This document shows positions 44,428-53,537 of a DNA stretch of 64,000 nt, piece by piece. The notes under the pieces were generated by a model. The model made no database searches. It was not told the DNA's origin and worked only from the letters and a program-made list of their open reading frames with translations. Each line of letters starts with the position of its first letter. Within the stretch, counting starts at the first letter, position 1. The translations under genes were made by a program, and so were the position numbers. Source of the stretch: Candidatus Jettenia sp. GTDB lineage: Bacteria; Planctomycetota; Brocadiia; Brocadiales; Brocadiaceae. The stretch covers positions 3,067,659-3,131,658 of the forward strand of contig CP091278.1 of assembly GCA_021650895.1 (NCBI GenBank), in the 5' to 3' direction.

Positions 44428-45262
44428 CACATCCGAAATAATTGAAAAGGTATCTCAGCTTTGCATGGATGCCAACTTCAATTTAAATGACGATATTTCT
44501 ACTGCCCTGGAAGACTCATATGAGGCGGAAGGATCTCCTGTTGCAAAAGAGATATTTGCAGAGTTATTAGAGAACGCAAGGATTGCCCGTACATGCCAGA
44601 TGCCAATATGCCAGGATACCGGAGTTGCAGTTGTTTTTGTAGAATTGGGCGAGCATGTAGAGGTTACCGGGGGACGTCTTTATGATGCCATTCATGAGGG
44701 TGTTCGTAAAGGATATAAGGACGGTTTCCTGCGAAAATCGATTGTTACAGACCCTCTCAACCGAATCAACACGGGCGATAATACACCGGCTATTATCCAT
44801 ACAGAGCTTATACCTGAAAATTATCTAAAGATTACTCTTATGGCTAAAGGTGGCGGATGTGAGAATATGAGCCGTATTGCTATGCTAACACCATCGGACG
44901 GCAGAGAAGGTGTGATTAATTTTGTAGTAGAAACCGTAAAGATAGCACAAGCCAATCCGTGTCCACCTATTATTGTAGGCGTTGGAATTGGTGGTACATT
45001 TGATTATGCCGCCCTCTTGGCCAAGAAGGCACTATTGAGAGATCTGGGGACGAAGCATCGTAATCCTGATACTGCTGCGTTAGAACAAGAGATGTTGGGA
45101 CGAATAAACAATTTGGGCATTGGTGCACAAGGACTTGGCGGCTGGATTACGGCTATGGCTGTCCATGTGGAACGCTACCCGTGTCATATTGCAAGTTTAC
45201 CGGTAGCTGTGAATATCGAATGTCATGCTCATCGGGTTAAAACCGTATTATTAGGAAAATAG
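44405..45262 (+). CDS. fumA: Fumarate hydratase class I, alpha subunit
   Basis: 285 residues. It matches the N-terminal (alpha) half of class I iron-sulfur fumarase/tartrate dehydratase: RTCQMPICQDTGVAVVF, MAKGGGCENMS, NPCPPIIVGVGIGGTFDYA and NIECHAHR. Cys69, Cys152 and Cys186 are candidates for the [4Fe-4S] ligands. The enzyme interconverts fumarate and malate in the (possibly reductive) TCA cycle. The beta subunit follows after one base. L-tartrate dehydratase is the main alternative; the two cannot be separated from sequence here. Confidence 0.9.
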   Translation: MAIRTKISTSEIIEKVSQLCMDANFNLNDDISTALEDSYEAEGSPVAKEIFAELLENARIARTCQMPICQDTGVAVVFVELGEHVEVTGGRLYDAIHEGVRKGYKDGFLRKSIVTDPLNRINTGDNTPAIIHTELIPENYLKITLMAKGGGCENMSRIAMLTPSDGREGVINFVVETVKIAQANPCPPIIVGVGIGGTFDYAALLAKKALLRDLGTKHRNPDTAALEQEMLGRINNLGIGAQGLGGWITAMAVHVERYPCHIASLPVAVNIECHAHRVKTVLLGK

Positions 45263-45263
45263 T

Positions 45264-45821
45264 ATGTCAGAGATACTCTATCTAAAAACATCTATGATAG
45301 AGAATGATATTCCCCGCCTCAGGATTGGGAATAAGGTTATGATTAGTGGAGTTATTTATACCGCCAGGGATGCAGCACATAAACGGCTTGTGGAGCTTAT
45401 TGATCAGGGTAAAGAACTGCCTTTTGATGTGCGGAATCAAATTATCTATTACGTCGGCCCAAGCCCCGCCCGCCCTGGCAATCCTATTGGTTCTTGTGGT
45501 CCAACCACGAGCTACCGAATGGACGTATATACACCTCAATTATTGTCAAAAGGTCTCAAGGCAACTATAGGGAAAGGTAATCGTTCTCAGCGTGTTATTG
45601 AGGCTATGGTACATTACAAAGCTGTTTATTTTGCTGCTACAGGCGGTGCGGCTGCTTTGTTGGCAAAAGCTATAAAAAAGGCAGATGTTATTGCTTACAA
45701 AGACTTGGGTGCTGAAGCTATTATGAGGCTTGAAGTTGAGAATTTTCCCGTAGTAGTTGCTAATGATATATATGGGAATGACTTATACAAAGAAGGGGTT
45801 GCAAAATATATCAGGATATGA
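45264..45821 (+). CDS. fumB: Fumarate hydratase class I, beta subunit
   Basis: 185 residues of the C-terminal (beta) half of class I fumarase: SGVIYTARDAAHKRL, YYVGPSPARPGNPIGSCGPT, TPQLLSKGLKATIGKG and FAATGGAAALLAKAIK. It completes the active site with the alpha subunit encoded one base upstream, so the two are co-translated. The split two-gene form is typical of archaea and many anaerobes, whereas E. coli FumA/B are single chains. Confidence 0.9.
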   Translation: MSEILYLKTSMIENDIPRLRIGNKVMISGVIYTARDAAHKRLVELIDQGKELPFDVRNQIIYYVGPSPARPGNPIGSCGPTTSYRMDVYTPQLLSKGLKATIGKGNRSQRVIEAMVHYKAVYFAATGGAAALLAKAIKKADVIAYKDLGAEAIMRLEVENFPVVVANDIYGNDLYKEGVAKYIRI

Positions 45822-45850
45822 TGCAGCTATAATAAATAAACTTATTAAGA

Positions 45851-45902
45851 TGTAGGGCGAGGCTTTAGCCTTGCTCCCCGCCTGAATGTGCACGTGGGAT
45901 AA
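45851..45902. repeat. Small dispersed repeat (copy 1)
   Basis: TGTAGGGCGAGGCTTTAGCC continuing to TTGCTCCCCGCC and TGCACGTGGGATAA, about three-quarters identical by eye to 62215-62272. The core GGCGAGGCT / AGCCTTGCT is an imperfect palindrome. Both copies lie between genes. Confidence 0.6.
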
Positions 45903-45982
45903 CAATCCTTTGGTCTCATTTACTTTATAATTTGTGAAGTTTGTAGTTGCACGAGAGAAAGGCTATGAGGAGATTATTAACC

Positions 45983-47281
45983 ATGAGAAAAATTTTATAT
46001 ATTGTATTGGATGGACTCGGGGATGGAAAGTATCCTTGTAAGGAGCTTGGTAATCGTACACCTTTGGAGGCAGCATCTACCCCTACTATGGACATGCTGG
46101 CAAAAGAAGGGCAGACTGGGGTGATGTATACAGTAGGAAAAGGCATCGCACCTGAGTCTGATATTGCGGTGATTAGTATCCTGGGATATGATGCCATGAA
46201 ATATTATACCGGTCGAGGCCCTTTAGAAGCGCTTGCTGCAGGAATAAAAATCAGCGACGGTGATCTTGCCTTTCGGGCGAATTTTGCTACAAGAGGAAGC
46301 GGAAGGGCTATAAAGGATCGTCGTGTCGGGAGAAATCTTTCTACAGAAGAGGCAGCACAACTCTGTAAAGAAATTAACAAAAAAGTAAAATTGACTTCCG
46401 CCCCTTCTACCTTTCAATTAAAAAATACCCTTGAATATAGAGCTGTACTGGTCATTCGCGGTGTAAAGAACAAGCTTTCCGGATATGTTACCAATACGGA
46501 TCCTGCATATACAAAACATGGTCTCCTGGGAGTTGCAAGAGAAACGGGGAGTTTTGAGAATATTGTTGAGTATTGTACGCCGACAAAAGACTGTCCGGAC
46601 ATCGAGGCTGCATATCGTTCTGCATTACTGGTAAATGAATTTACCCTTAAGAGTTGTGAGGTGTTGGATCAATCCGAAATTAATAAAGAGCGTATAAAAA
46701 AGGGGTTTCTTCCCGCAAATCTTGTTCTTCTGAGAGATGCTGGTGATCACCTTCCGAAAATTCCTGCTATGAAGAGTAAATTTAAGAAGAATTTTGGGTG
46801 TTTTGTTGAGATGCCGACCGAAGAGGGTATCGCGTTATTGACGGGTATGAAGATAATCCCTCTTCCTCCTCCTACACAAGATCTGGAAAAAGATTATACT
46901 TTACGCTCCGAGATGACGATAAAACATATGAAAAAGTACGATGGGCTTTATATTCATATTAAGGGACCAGATGTGCCTGGGCATGATGGTGATGCAATGA
47001 AGAAAAAAACGGTGATTGAGACGATTGATCAGTATTACCTTGCACCCTTAATTAACCATATAGACCTTGATAAAACTATTGTTGCAATTACCGCCGACCA
47101 TTCAACCCCTTGCAAACTAAAATCGCACTCAGATGATCCCGTTCCTTTACTCATTTGTGGTGGGGGCATTAAACCAGATAATACAAAATCCTTTTCAGAA
47201 AAGGTTTGCAGTGCAGGGAAGATTGGGAAAATACTTGGTGTTCAGCTTTTGCCATTACTGGTCAAATATGCAAATAAGTAA
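45983..47281 (+). CDS. apgM: 2,3-bisphosphoglycerate-independent phosphoglycerate mutase, archaeal type
   Basis: 432 residues from ATG 45983 (MRKILYIVLDGLGDG), supported by GGAG 10 bases upstream; earlier in-frame starts at 45947 and 45965 add only unconserved residues. ApgM/PhosphMutase family motifs: LDGLGDG (metal-binding Asp), SDIAVISILGYD (nucleophile Ser region), GRGPLEALAAGI, KGPDVPGHDGD and ITADHSTPC. It interconverts 3- and 2-phosphoglycerate in glycolysis/gluconeogenesis with divalent metal. The next gene overlaps its 3' end by 14 bp. Confidence 0.9.
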   Translation: MRKILYIVLDGLGDGKYPCKELGNRTPLEAASTPTMDMLAKEGQTGVMYTVGKGIAPESDIAVISILGYDAMKYYTGRGPLEALAAGIKISDGDLAFRANFATRGSGRAIKDRRVGRNLSTEEAAQLCKEINKKVKLTSAPSTFQLKNTLEYRAVLVIRGVKNKLSGYVTNTDPAYTKHGLLGVARETGSFENIVEYCTPTKDCPDIEAAYRSALLVNEFTLKSCEVLDQSEINKERIKKGFLPANLVLLRDAGDHLPKIPAMKSKFKKNFGCFVEMPTEEGIALLTGMKIIPLPPPTQDLEKDYTLRSEMTIKHMKKYDGLYIHIKGPDVPGHDGDAMKKKTVIETIDQYYLAPLINHIDLDKTIVAITADHSTPCKLKSHSDDPVPLLICGGGIKPDNTKSFSEKVCSAGKIGKILGVQLLPLLVKYANK

Positions 47282-48383
47282 TGAAGGAACTTTATTAAAA
47301 TGGATTGCAATCTCTTTTGGTATAGTATTTTGTATCGCTTTCATTACGATTTTAACAGTTCCGTTAGGTACTTCTGAAAGTTTTGTAAGACGAAAGGTTG
47401 TTCAGGCATTGGAAGATAGATTTGAATCTATCCATGAAATCGGACCGATCTCCTTTCATTGGCCTAATCAAATTACTATCTCATATCTTATTATTCAAAA
47501 ACAAGAGATAAAAGAAACATCTCCCATACGATTTGAGGAGATCCAGGGTAAGGTGAAATTGCTCTCGCTTCTTACAAAAGAGCTTGTTCTGAAGAAAATT
47601 TCTATACAGCAGATCAACTATGAGAATCAATTCCTGGTAGAAGATCTCGTTACAGACGAATTTTCATTCAAAAACGATATTGTCTTTATCCATGCAAAGT
47701 TGCGTGTGAATGATGGTCCTACTACGATAAAGGGAACAATTGACCTCCATGGAAAAGAGCCAGTATTCGATATTTTTATTGATGCGAAAGATGTGTATAT
47801 TACTCAAGATATACAGGCTGTTCGTCTCCTTCCGTTATTTACTATAAAAGAGGGTGAAATAGGCGGTATTTTGAGTTTGAGCGGTTACTTAAAAGGTAAA
47901 GGTTTGGACAAAAAAGTAGTCAATGAAGAGTTGGATGCAGATATACATATTAAAGTAAGGGATGGGTATGTCCGGGGAAATAAACTATTTTCTTCCTTAT
48001 TAGGGATTGCAGGGATAAAGGATATGTATTCATTTGATTTCGTGGAAGCATCGATACAGATCAAAGATGGTAAAATTTATACTCAAAAAATGGAGATGAA
48101 AGGCCCGTTGATGAGCATGAATGCGTCCGGTATGGCTGAGCTTGAAGGTGCGATATCGTATGATGTTGCTGTTACCTTTCGTAAAGAACATTTGGGTAAG
48201 GATATTGAAAAAATTGCAAGTGTGGTTTTAGGACAAAATGCATTGCCGGTAGAAATACGGGGTACAACAAAAGATCCGGAGGTTTCGGTTAAATTACCCA
48301 AGGATAATTTAGAGCATCTTCTTCATGATCTGGTGAATGATTTTTTGACTACCTCAAAGAAGAAACAGAAAAAGGAAAAATAA
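47268..48383 (+). CDS. AsmA/DUF748-like envelope protein
   Basis: 371 residues from ATG 47268 (MQISNEGTLLKW), overlapping the mutase gene by 14 bp. One N-terminal membrane helix (~11-32; IAISFGIVFCIAFITILTV) is followed by a mainly beta periplasmic part. The C-terminal half (EGEIGGILSLSGYLKGKG, IHIKVRDGYVRG, MKGPLMSMNASGMAELEG) is AsmA-C/TamB-like, a group implicated in lipid movement between membranes. The last residues are lysine-rich. CvpA follows 7 bp downstream. The family assignment is by pattern, not by a strong signature. Confidence 0.68.
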   Translation: MQISNEGTLLKWIAISFGIVFCIAFITILTVPLGTSESFVRRKVVQALEDRFESIHEIGPISFHWPNQITISYLIIQKQEIKETSPIRFEEIQGKVKLLSLLTKELVLKKISIQQINYENQFLVEDLVTDEFSFKNDIVFIHAKLRVNDGPTTIKGTIDLHGKEPVFDIFIDAKDVYITQDIQAVRLLPLFTIKEGEIGGILSLSGYLKGKGLDKKVVNEELDADIHIKVRDGYVRGNKLFSSLLGIAGIKDMYSFDFVEASIQIKDGKIYTQKMEMKGPLMSMNASGMAELEGAISYDVAVTFRKEHLGKDIEKIASVVLGQNALPVEIRGTTKDPEVSVKLPKDNLEHLLHDLVNDFLTTSKKKQKKEK

Positions 48384-48390
48384 TTCAGGA

Positions 48391-48957
48391 ATGAATTGGA
48401 TTGATTATACAATCTTTACGCTCGTATTTTTTGCCGCTATCTTTGGGCTTTCCAGCGGACCTGTTATCCAATGTATAAGGATTGTGTGTTTGCTAATCTC
48501 CTTCTTTACAGCCGTTTTCTTTTATGGTATTTTGAGTAATATCTTACGAGGTGTTTTCGTTCCACCGACAGCAAATATGTTAAGTTACTTTATCATTTTT
48601 GGGACGGCGCTTATTGTTACCTACATCGTCACAGATATTATAAAGAGAGCCTTAGATGCATGGAATATGGGAATTGGGCTCCGATTGTTTGGCGGACTAT
48701 TAGGAATTATCAAAGGAATTATCTTTTGTGGTGTAATTATTTTTGGAGTCTTGTCATTTTGCAGTAAACCAACGAGTGACAAGATTGCTACATCAAAGAT
48801 TGCAACTCAGATAGGGAAAGGCATGCAGACGATGGTCTCTCTTATTCCTGAAAGTATTCCAAACAAGATAAGGGGTGATGAAGAAGAGATAAAGGAAAAT
48901 AAGGTACCAAAAGAGATGCAATCAACAAACGATGAGGATTTTAAGTTAGCGCAATAA
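48391..48957 (+). CDS. CvpA family membrane protein
   Basis: 188 residues. Four hydrophobic segments (~3-120) carry CvpA patterns: MNWIDYTIFTLVFFAAIFGLSSG at the start and AWNMGIGLRLFGGLLGIIKGI in the last third. A charged cytoplasmic tail follows (~140-188). CvpA was named for colicin V production and is linked to envelope homeostasis in several bacteria. It is in an operon with the AsmA-like gene (7 bp gap). Confidence 0.85.
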   Translation: MNWIDYTIFTLVFFAAIFGLSSGPVIQCIRIVCLLISFFTAVFFYGILSNILRGVFVPPTANMLSYFIIFGTALIVTYIVTDIIKRALDAWNMGIGLRLFGGLLGIIKGIIFCGVIIFGVLSFCSKPTSDKIATSKIATQIGKGMQTMVSLIPESIPNKIRGDEEEIKENKVPKEMQSTNDEDFKLAQ

Positions 48958-49126
48958 GCAGACTATCATTGTTAGGTTCATGAGACCTTTTCATCTTAGA
49001 AGCTTCTTGTTACTCAGATAAATAAAAACTTCCAGAGTATAGTAAACTATCTCTTCAGGTTCATGTAATTATTTATTTTTTATTATCTAAATATGGTTAT
49101 GATATATTATAGACCTCTAGCTTTAC

Positions 49127-49594
49127 CTATCTGATCAGTTTTTTCATTATATCTCCTAATCGATAGTAAAAACCTGCTGTATGTAAACTTGATGGTAATT
49201 TGAGCACTTCATAATCGTAATGATGCATAAACTCATGAATCAGGGTATCGAGAAATGTTTTAGAGGCGACAACTGTCTGCCGTATTGCTGTCTTATTATT
49301 GATCGTAATATTTCCTGCTTTATAAGTTCCATACGTCTTCTTCATGAGCTTACCATCTTTCAAAGAGTGATTCTGACGCTTATCGTATACGTTAAGTTGT
49401 GGAGGAGGAATTGATAGAGATTGCGATATCTCATTAAGTAATTTTTGACCCAGAACTTGCCGTTCTGCAGCATCTGCTGAAATTAAGAGTCTTTTTGCAT
49501 ACATCATGGTAGTTTTATTTGGTTTGAATAACGTATCTTTTATGCTATTGGATTTTTTATAAACGGCCTTATTCTTACTTTGCTGCCAAGTCAT
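49127..49594 (-). CDS. Putative zinc metallopeptidase (SprT/WLM-like)
   Basis: 155 residues from ATG 49594 (MTWQQSKNK), chosen because TTGGAG lies 7 bases upstream; an in-frame ATG at 49615 lacks this. The C-terminal part has FLDTLIHEFMHHYDYEVL with HEFMH as the HExxH zinc site. Basic N-terminal ~50 residues. A third zinc ligand and family are not certain; it may be a SprT-like or M78-type protease. It lies alone, convergent with the CvpA operon. Confidence 0.65.
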   Translation of the reverse strand: MTWQQSKNKAVYKKSNSIKDTLFKPNKTTMMYAKRLLISADAAERQVLGQKLLNEISQSLSIPPPQLNVYDKRQNHSLKDGKLMKKTYGTYKAGNITINNKTAIRQTVVASKTFLDTLIHEFMHHYDYEVLKLPSSLHTAGFYYRLGDIMKKLIR

Positions 49595-49710
49595 GTGCAT
49601 CTCCAAATATTTCACAAATTAAGCACAACAAAAGATATTTTTGAAATGGATATAAGCTAATCAATATCTCATATTACTCTCTTCGATATTGTATCATGAT
49701 AATTTTTTGT

Positions 49711-49738
49711 TTGACAATCCATATTTTTAATATATTCT
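49711..49738 (+). promoter_or_regulatory. Probable sigma-70-type promoter for the operon at 49822
   Basis: TTGACA (49711-49716), 16-base spacer, TATTCT (49733-49738). The -35 is perfect and the -10 has four of six consensus bases. Predicted start near 49745, giving a leader of about 75 bases before the ATG at 49822. Confidence 0.55.
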
Positions 49739-49821
49739 AATTTTTTCGACATTTTTGTGCTTGTATATTTTTAAGGCATTTATTAAGCCAGTCGGGGGTA
49801 TTAAAAAGGAGCCTTTAACGT

Positions 49822-50211
49822 ATGAGTCCGCTTTCTAAAAATTTTGTGCGTGCAAGCCTGATTTATTTTTTCATTGCGGCTATTCTTGGTATTATTATGG
49901 TCTCTATGAGAAGCTATCCAGCTCAACTCCTGTTCGTCCATGTACATTTAAACCTTTTAGGGTGGATGTCGATGATGATTTATGGAGTTGGATATCATAT
50001 CTTGCCTAGATTTTCAGGAACACCACTTGCCTATCCCAAAATAGGTACTCTTCAATTCTATCTTGCAAATATCGGTCTTGTAGGCTTGGTATGTTTCCGC
50101 CCAATACATCCGGTTGCAGAAATCTTTGCTGGTCTGGTAGTGATTTCTGTCGGTTTATTTATATTCAATATCTGGATGAGTATGATACCACCCAAGCCCG
50201 AGCCTGAATAA
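49822..50211 (+). CDS. Small four-helix membrane protein related to cbb3/NOR subunit I fragments
   Basis: 129 residues, four membrane helices. The pattern FVHVHLNLLGWMSMMIYGVGYHILPR resembles part of the histidine-bearing helices of heme-copper oxidase (cbb3/NOR) subunit I, and short stand-alone proteins of this kind are known. With only four helices it cannot be a full oxidase subunit. The three histidines (HVH and YH) could bind heme or metal. The activase gene begins 29 bp downstream, suggesting a shared transcript, but a functional link is not shown. Confidence 0.6.
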   Translation: MSPLSKNFVRASLIYFFIAAILGIIMVSMRSYPAQLLFVHVHLNLLGWMSMMIYGVGYHILPRFSGTPLAYPKIGTLQFYLANIGLVGLVCFRPIHPVAEIFAGLVVISVGLFIFNIWMSMIPPKPEPE

Positions 50212-50239
50212 CCATTGTAAATAAAGGAGATTTCGTAGA

Positions 50240-52147
50240 ATGTATACGATAGGAATCGATATTGGTTCGATGTCGACGAACGGGATTTTGTTAAATGAAA
50301 AAAAGGAGATTCTTTCTTCTGTAATTATTCCAACTGGTGCCAGCAGTAAAAAAGCAGCAGATAAAACATATCATCAGATACTTACGGAAAATAAATTATC
50401 AGAAAAGGATATTGATTATATTATTGCTACAGGATACGGACGTATAAAAGTACCATTTGCTCATGAAGTTGTAACGGAGATTACCTGCCACGCCAAGGGG
50501 GCTAATTATTATTTCCCCAATGCCCGGACTATTATCGACATCGGGGGGCAGGATAGTAAGGTTATTAAGGTTGATGCAAATGGAAACGTCCTTGATTTTG
50601 TTATGAATGATAAGTGTGCTGCGGGAACAGGCCGGTTCCTGGAGGTTATGGCCAGGACATTAGAAATAGATCTGGAAGATATGGGCGGGCTTTCGCTCAA
50701 TGGAAAAGAGAATGTTTCTGTTAGCAGTCTCTGTACTGTTTTTGCGGAATCTGAAGTAGTATCTCTTATTGGCGCTGACCATAAAGCAGCAGACATCTGC
50801 CGAGGATTACATATTTCTATTGCTAAACGTATCACTGCACAGGTCAAGAGAATTGGCCTGGAAGAAGAAATTGTTATGACGGGTGGAGTTGCAAAAAATA
50901 TTGGTGTTGTAGCAGAGTTGGAGAGAAATCTTGGTTGTAAGATCAGGATATCGGAAGAACCTCAAATCAATGGGGCGCTTGGGGCTGCATTGATCGCCCT
51001 GGAAAAGGCACGATCAAAAGTCAGTACCTCCACATCTGTTTCCGGAAACACCTCAACAGAAATATCCATTGCGGAGTTTTCAGTAGAAGATCATAATTTG
51101 CCTAAGATTGGCTATTTTTGTTCTTATACCCCGGTAGAACTTATTCGTGCTGCAGGATTTCATCCCGTCAGGATTAAGGGTGCTGAAAAGGAATCGTGTG
51201 CTGCCAATGAAGTGCTTTGTGGCAATATTTGCCCCTATATCAAAGCGGTTGTTGATCAAAAAATCAACGGTAATCTGGAAGATTTTAAAGGCATGGTATT
51301 CGTTAATTCATGTGATGGAATGCGCAGGCTCTATGATGCATGGATTCGATTGGACGAAGGGAAAAAGACATTTAACTATATCCTGGATATTCCAAAAAAT
51401 ACCGATGATGCCGCAGTTTACTACTATGCAAACCTGCTAAAAAATTTAAAGGAAAAGCTCGAATCATATTTTACCTTGAAAATTCACCATGATGATATAA
51501 ATCATAGTATTTCTCTGTATAATGCAGCTCGGGAAAGGGTACGGTTGTTTTTACAAAAGTACTGGAGCGGATATATCGGACAATCTGGATATGAAATATT
51601 TTCCTTATTAAAGAAGGGTGTTAACATCCTTCCAGAGAAATTCAATGTATACCTGAATCATGTTATGAAGCAGAAAGGTGATGTTCGCGATACACGGGAT
51701 ATACCCCGGCTCTTTATCTGGGGTAGTATTATGGAAAACGAAAAAATTATGAAGGTTATTGAGGATGCGGGCGCTAAAGTCGTTGCCGAGGATTTATGCA
51801 ACGGCAGCAGATACTTTGATGCCCAAATTAGTATGAGCAATGACCCCATTCTCTCTATTGCCAAAAGATACATCACGCGCGCTCCTTGTTCCCGTATGGT
51901 AAACATCTTCGAGAGAATTAACAATGTATTAGCGATAATGCAGGAAAAATCGATTCATGGAGCAATTTATCATACCCTGAAGTTTTGCGATCATAATCTC
52001 CTGGATTATCCGGTGATTAAAAAGACATTCCACGAGAAAAATATTCCGCTCCTTCATCTTAATTGTGATTATACTGCAAGCAGTGAAGGACAAATTAAAA
52101 CACGTGTCGAGGCATTTCTCGAACAATTAACCAGCACCTCTAAGTAA
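50240..52147 (+). CDS. 2-hydroxyacyl-CoA dehydratase activase fused to a dehydratase-like subunit
   Basis: 635 residues in two parts. Residues 1-~255 form the ASKHA ATPase activase: YTIGIDIGSMSTNG, TIIDIGGQDSKVIKV, NDKCAAGTGRFLEVM with the cluster Cys, SLCTVFAESEVVSL with a second Cys, and VMTGGVAKNIGV. Residues ~295-630 resemble the HgdB/BcrC/double-cubane family: IGYFCSYTPVELIRAAGFHPVRI, CGNICPYIK, FVNSCDGMRR, EDLCNGSRYFD and RAPCSRM. The activase passes electrons with ATP hydrolysis to a [4Fe-4S] or double-cubane partner. A second dehydratase-like protein follows 16 bp downstream. Confidence 0.85.
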   Translation: MYTIGIDIGSMSTNGILLNEKKEILSSVIIPTGASSKKAADKTYHQILTENKLSEKDIDYIIATGYGRIKVPFAHEVVTEITCHAKGANYYFPNARTIIDIGGQDSKVIKVDANGNVLDFVMNDKCAAGTGRFLEVMARTLEIDLEDMGGLSLNGKENVSVSSLCTVFAESEVVSLIGADHKAADICRGLHISIAKRITAQVKRIGLEEEIVMTGGVAKNIGVVAELERNLGCKIRISEEPQINGALGAALIALEKARSKVSTSTSVSGNTSTEISIAEFSVEDHNLPKIGYFCSYTPVELIRAAGFHPVRIKGAEKESCAANEVLCGNICPYIKAVVDQKINGNLEDFKGMVFVNSCDGMRRLYDAWIRLDEGKKTFNYILDIPKNTDDAAVYYYANLLKNLKEKLESYFTLKIHHDDINHSISLYNAARERVRLFLQKYWSGYIGQSGYEIFSLLKKGVNILPEKFNVYLNHVMKQKGDVRDTRDIPRLFIWGSIMENEKIMKVIEDAGAKVVAEDLCNGSRYFDAQISMSNDPILSIAKRYITRAPCSRMVNIFERINNVLAIMQEKSIHGAIYHTLKFCDHNLLDYPVIKKTFHEKNIPLLHLNCDYTASSEGQIKTRVEAFLEQLTSTSK

Positions 52148-52162
52148 AGAGTAAGTGAAACT

Positions 52163-53500
52163 ATGATATCAATTCGTAAATTTAAAGTATTAATAGATCC
52201 TTTTCTACGCCGTATTTCTCCCATGTTATTTAAAGAACTTTTACGGTTTCTTATGATATATCATTTCTTTTATCGGGGAAATAAGAAGAAGGAACTCATC
52301 TCTCTGAATGTTCAGACCCGTGTCGGCGTGAAGCATCTTTATAACACATTTACCCACCCAAAGCGAACGATCTGGACGACAATGTTTGTTCCTTCAGAAA
52401 TTCTTTTCGCTATGGGGCTGTATCCATTTTGTCTTGAAATCGGTGCAGCGCTCTTTGCAGGTATTGGACAAAGTTCACGAGGGCTCTTAGAGGCAGAATC
52501 ATACGGAGTTCCTACTGATATTTGTTCCTTTCACCGGTCTGCAATCGGGCATGTATCCAGAAATCTATTTCCTAAAAACATCCTTCAGGCTGCAACTACA
52601 ACACTATGCGACAATAATACAAAGACGACAAAGATATGTGAGTCTATGACGGGGAAAGAAACTATTGTCCTTGATGTTCCGTACGAGGCAGATGATTATT
52701 CTATTAACTATCTTGCGAAGCAACTTGAGGATTTCACGAAACGGTTAGAAGTCGTAACCGGTAGGAAGATGAGACAAGAGGCATTTGAAAAGGCGATAGA
52801 GTACTCAAATCAAACACGAGAGAAAATGCTTGAAATCAATGAATTGAGAAAGGACCCACATAGTCCTCTTCCCGGTAGTAATGCCCTGGGTTTTATGTTT
52901 CCCGGATATTTATTAATCGGTTCGCCTCTTTCAGTAGAGTTTTTTGCCAGCCTTGCCGCCGAGCTACGTGAAAAGATTGAAGAAAGCAAAAGAAATAACA
53001 GGATACCACCAAAAGACATTATAAGAATTCTCTGGCTAGAGCTAAAACCTTATTTTAATGTTGATTTTTTGACAAAATTAGAGAAAGATCAAGGGGTAAG
53101 GATCGTCTTTGAGGAAACGAATTACGTTTATTGGGATGCATTAGACCCTCAAAAACCTTACGAGAGTTTGGCAAAGAAACTCATTACCAGCCATTATAAT
53201 GGGCCATTGGAACGGCGTATTGAGGTTACCAAGAGGCTTGCCAGGGAATATGAGGTGGATGGTGTGATTGTTTTCTCAACGTGGGGTTGTAGAAGAAATA
53301 ACGCTGCTGTGCCTGCTTTAAAAAGAGAACTGAACAAAATGGGTTATCCACTGCTCAGCCTTGATGGAGATTGTGTGGATGATCATAACTATATGCCAGG
53401 ACAGTTTTCTACAAGAATAGAAGGTTTTTTGGAAATGTTACGTGGAAGAAAAGCTACTACCAGCCCACAATATGAGACCTGTGCTGCTGGTGTGGCTTAA
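52163..53500 (+). CDS. 2-hydroxyacyl-CoA dehydratase/double-cubane-like subunit
   Basis: 445 residues of the HgdA/BcrB/DCCP superfamily. Recognisable parts are TTMFVPSEILFAMGLYPFCLE near residue 75, DICSFHRSAIG, TTTLCDNNTKTTKICE and the C-terminal VFSTWGCRRNNAAVP with DGDCVDDHNYMPGQ. Several Cys could bind iron-sulfur clusters. It follows the activase fusion and should be its electron acceptor. Substrate unknown: candidates are a 2-hydroxyacyl-CoA, an aromatic acyl-CoA or a small molecule such as those reduced by double-cubane proteins. Confidence 0.8.
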   Translation: MISIRKFKVLIDPFLRRISPMLFKELLRFLMIYHFFYRGNKKKELISLNVQTRVGVKHLYNTFTHPKRTIWTTMFVPSEILFAMGLYPFCLEIGAALFAGIGQSSRGLLEAESYGVPTDICSFHRSAIGHVSRNLFPKNILQAATTTLCDNNTKTTKICESMTGKETIVLDVPYEADDYSINYLAKQLEDFTKRLEVVTGRKMRQEAFEKAIEYSNQTREKMLEINELRKDPHSPLPGSNALGFMFPGYLLIGSPLSVEFFASLAAELREKIEESKRNNRIPPKDIIRILWLELKPYFNVDFLTKLEKDQGVRIVFEETNYVYWDALDPQKPYESLAKKLITSHYNGPLERRIEVTKRLAREYEVDGVIVFSTWGCRRNNAAVPALKRELNKMGYPLLSLDGDCVDDHNYMPGQFSTRIEGFLEMLRGRKATTSPQYETCAAGVA

Positions 53501-53537
53501 AGCAAATGTAATGCGATACAAAATTGGTAGGCTCTTT

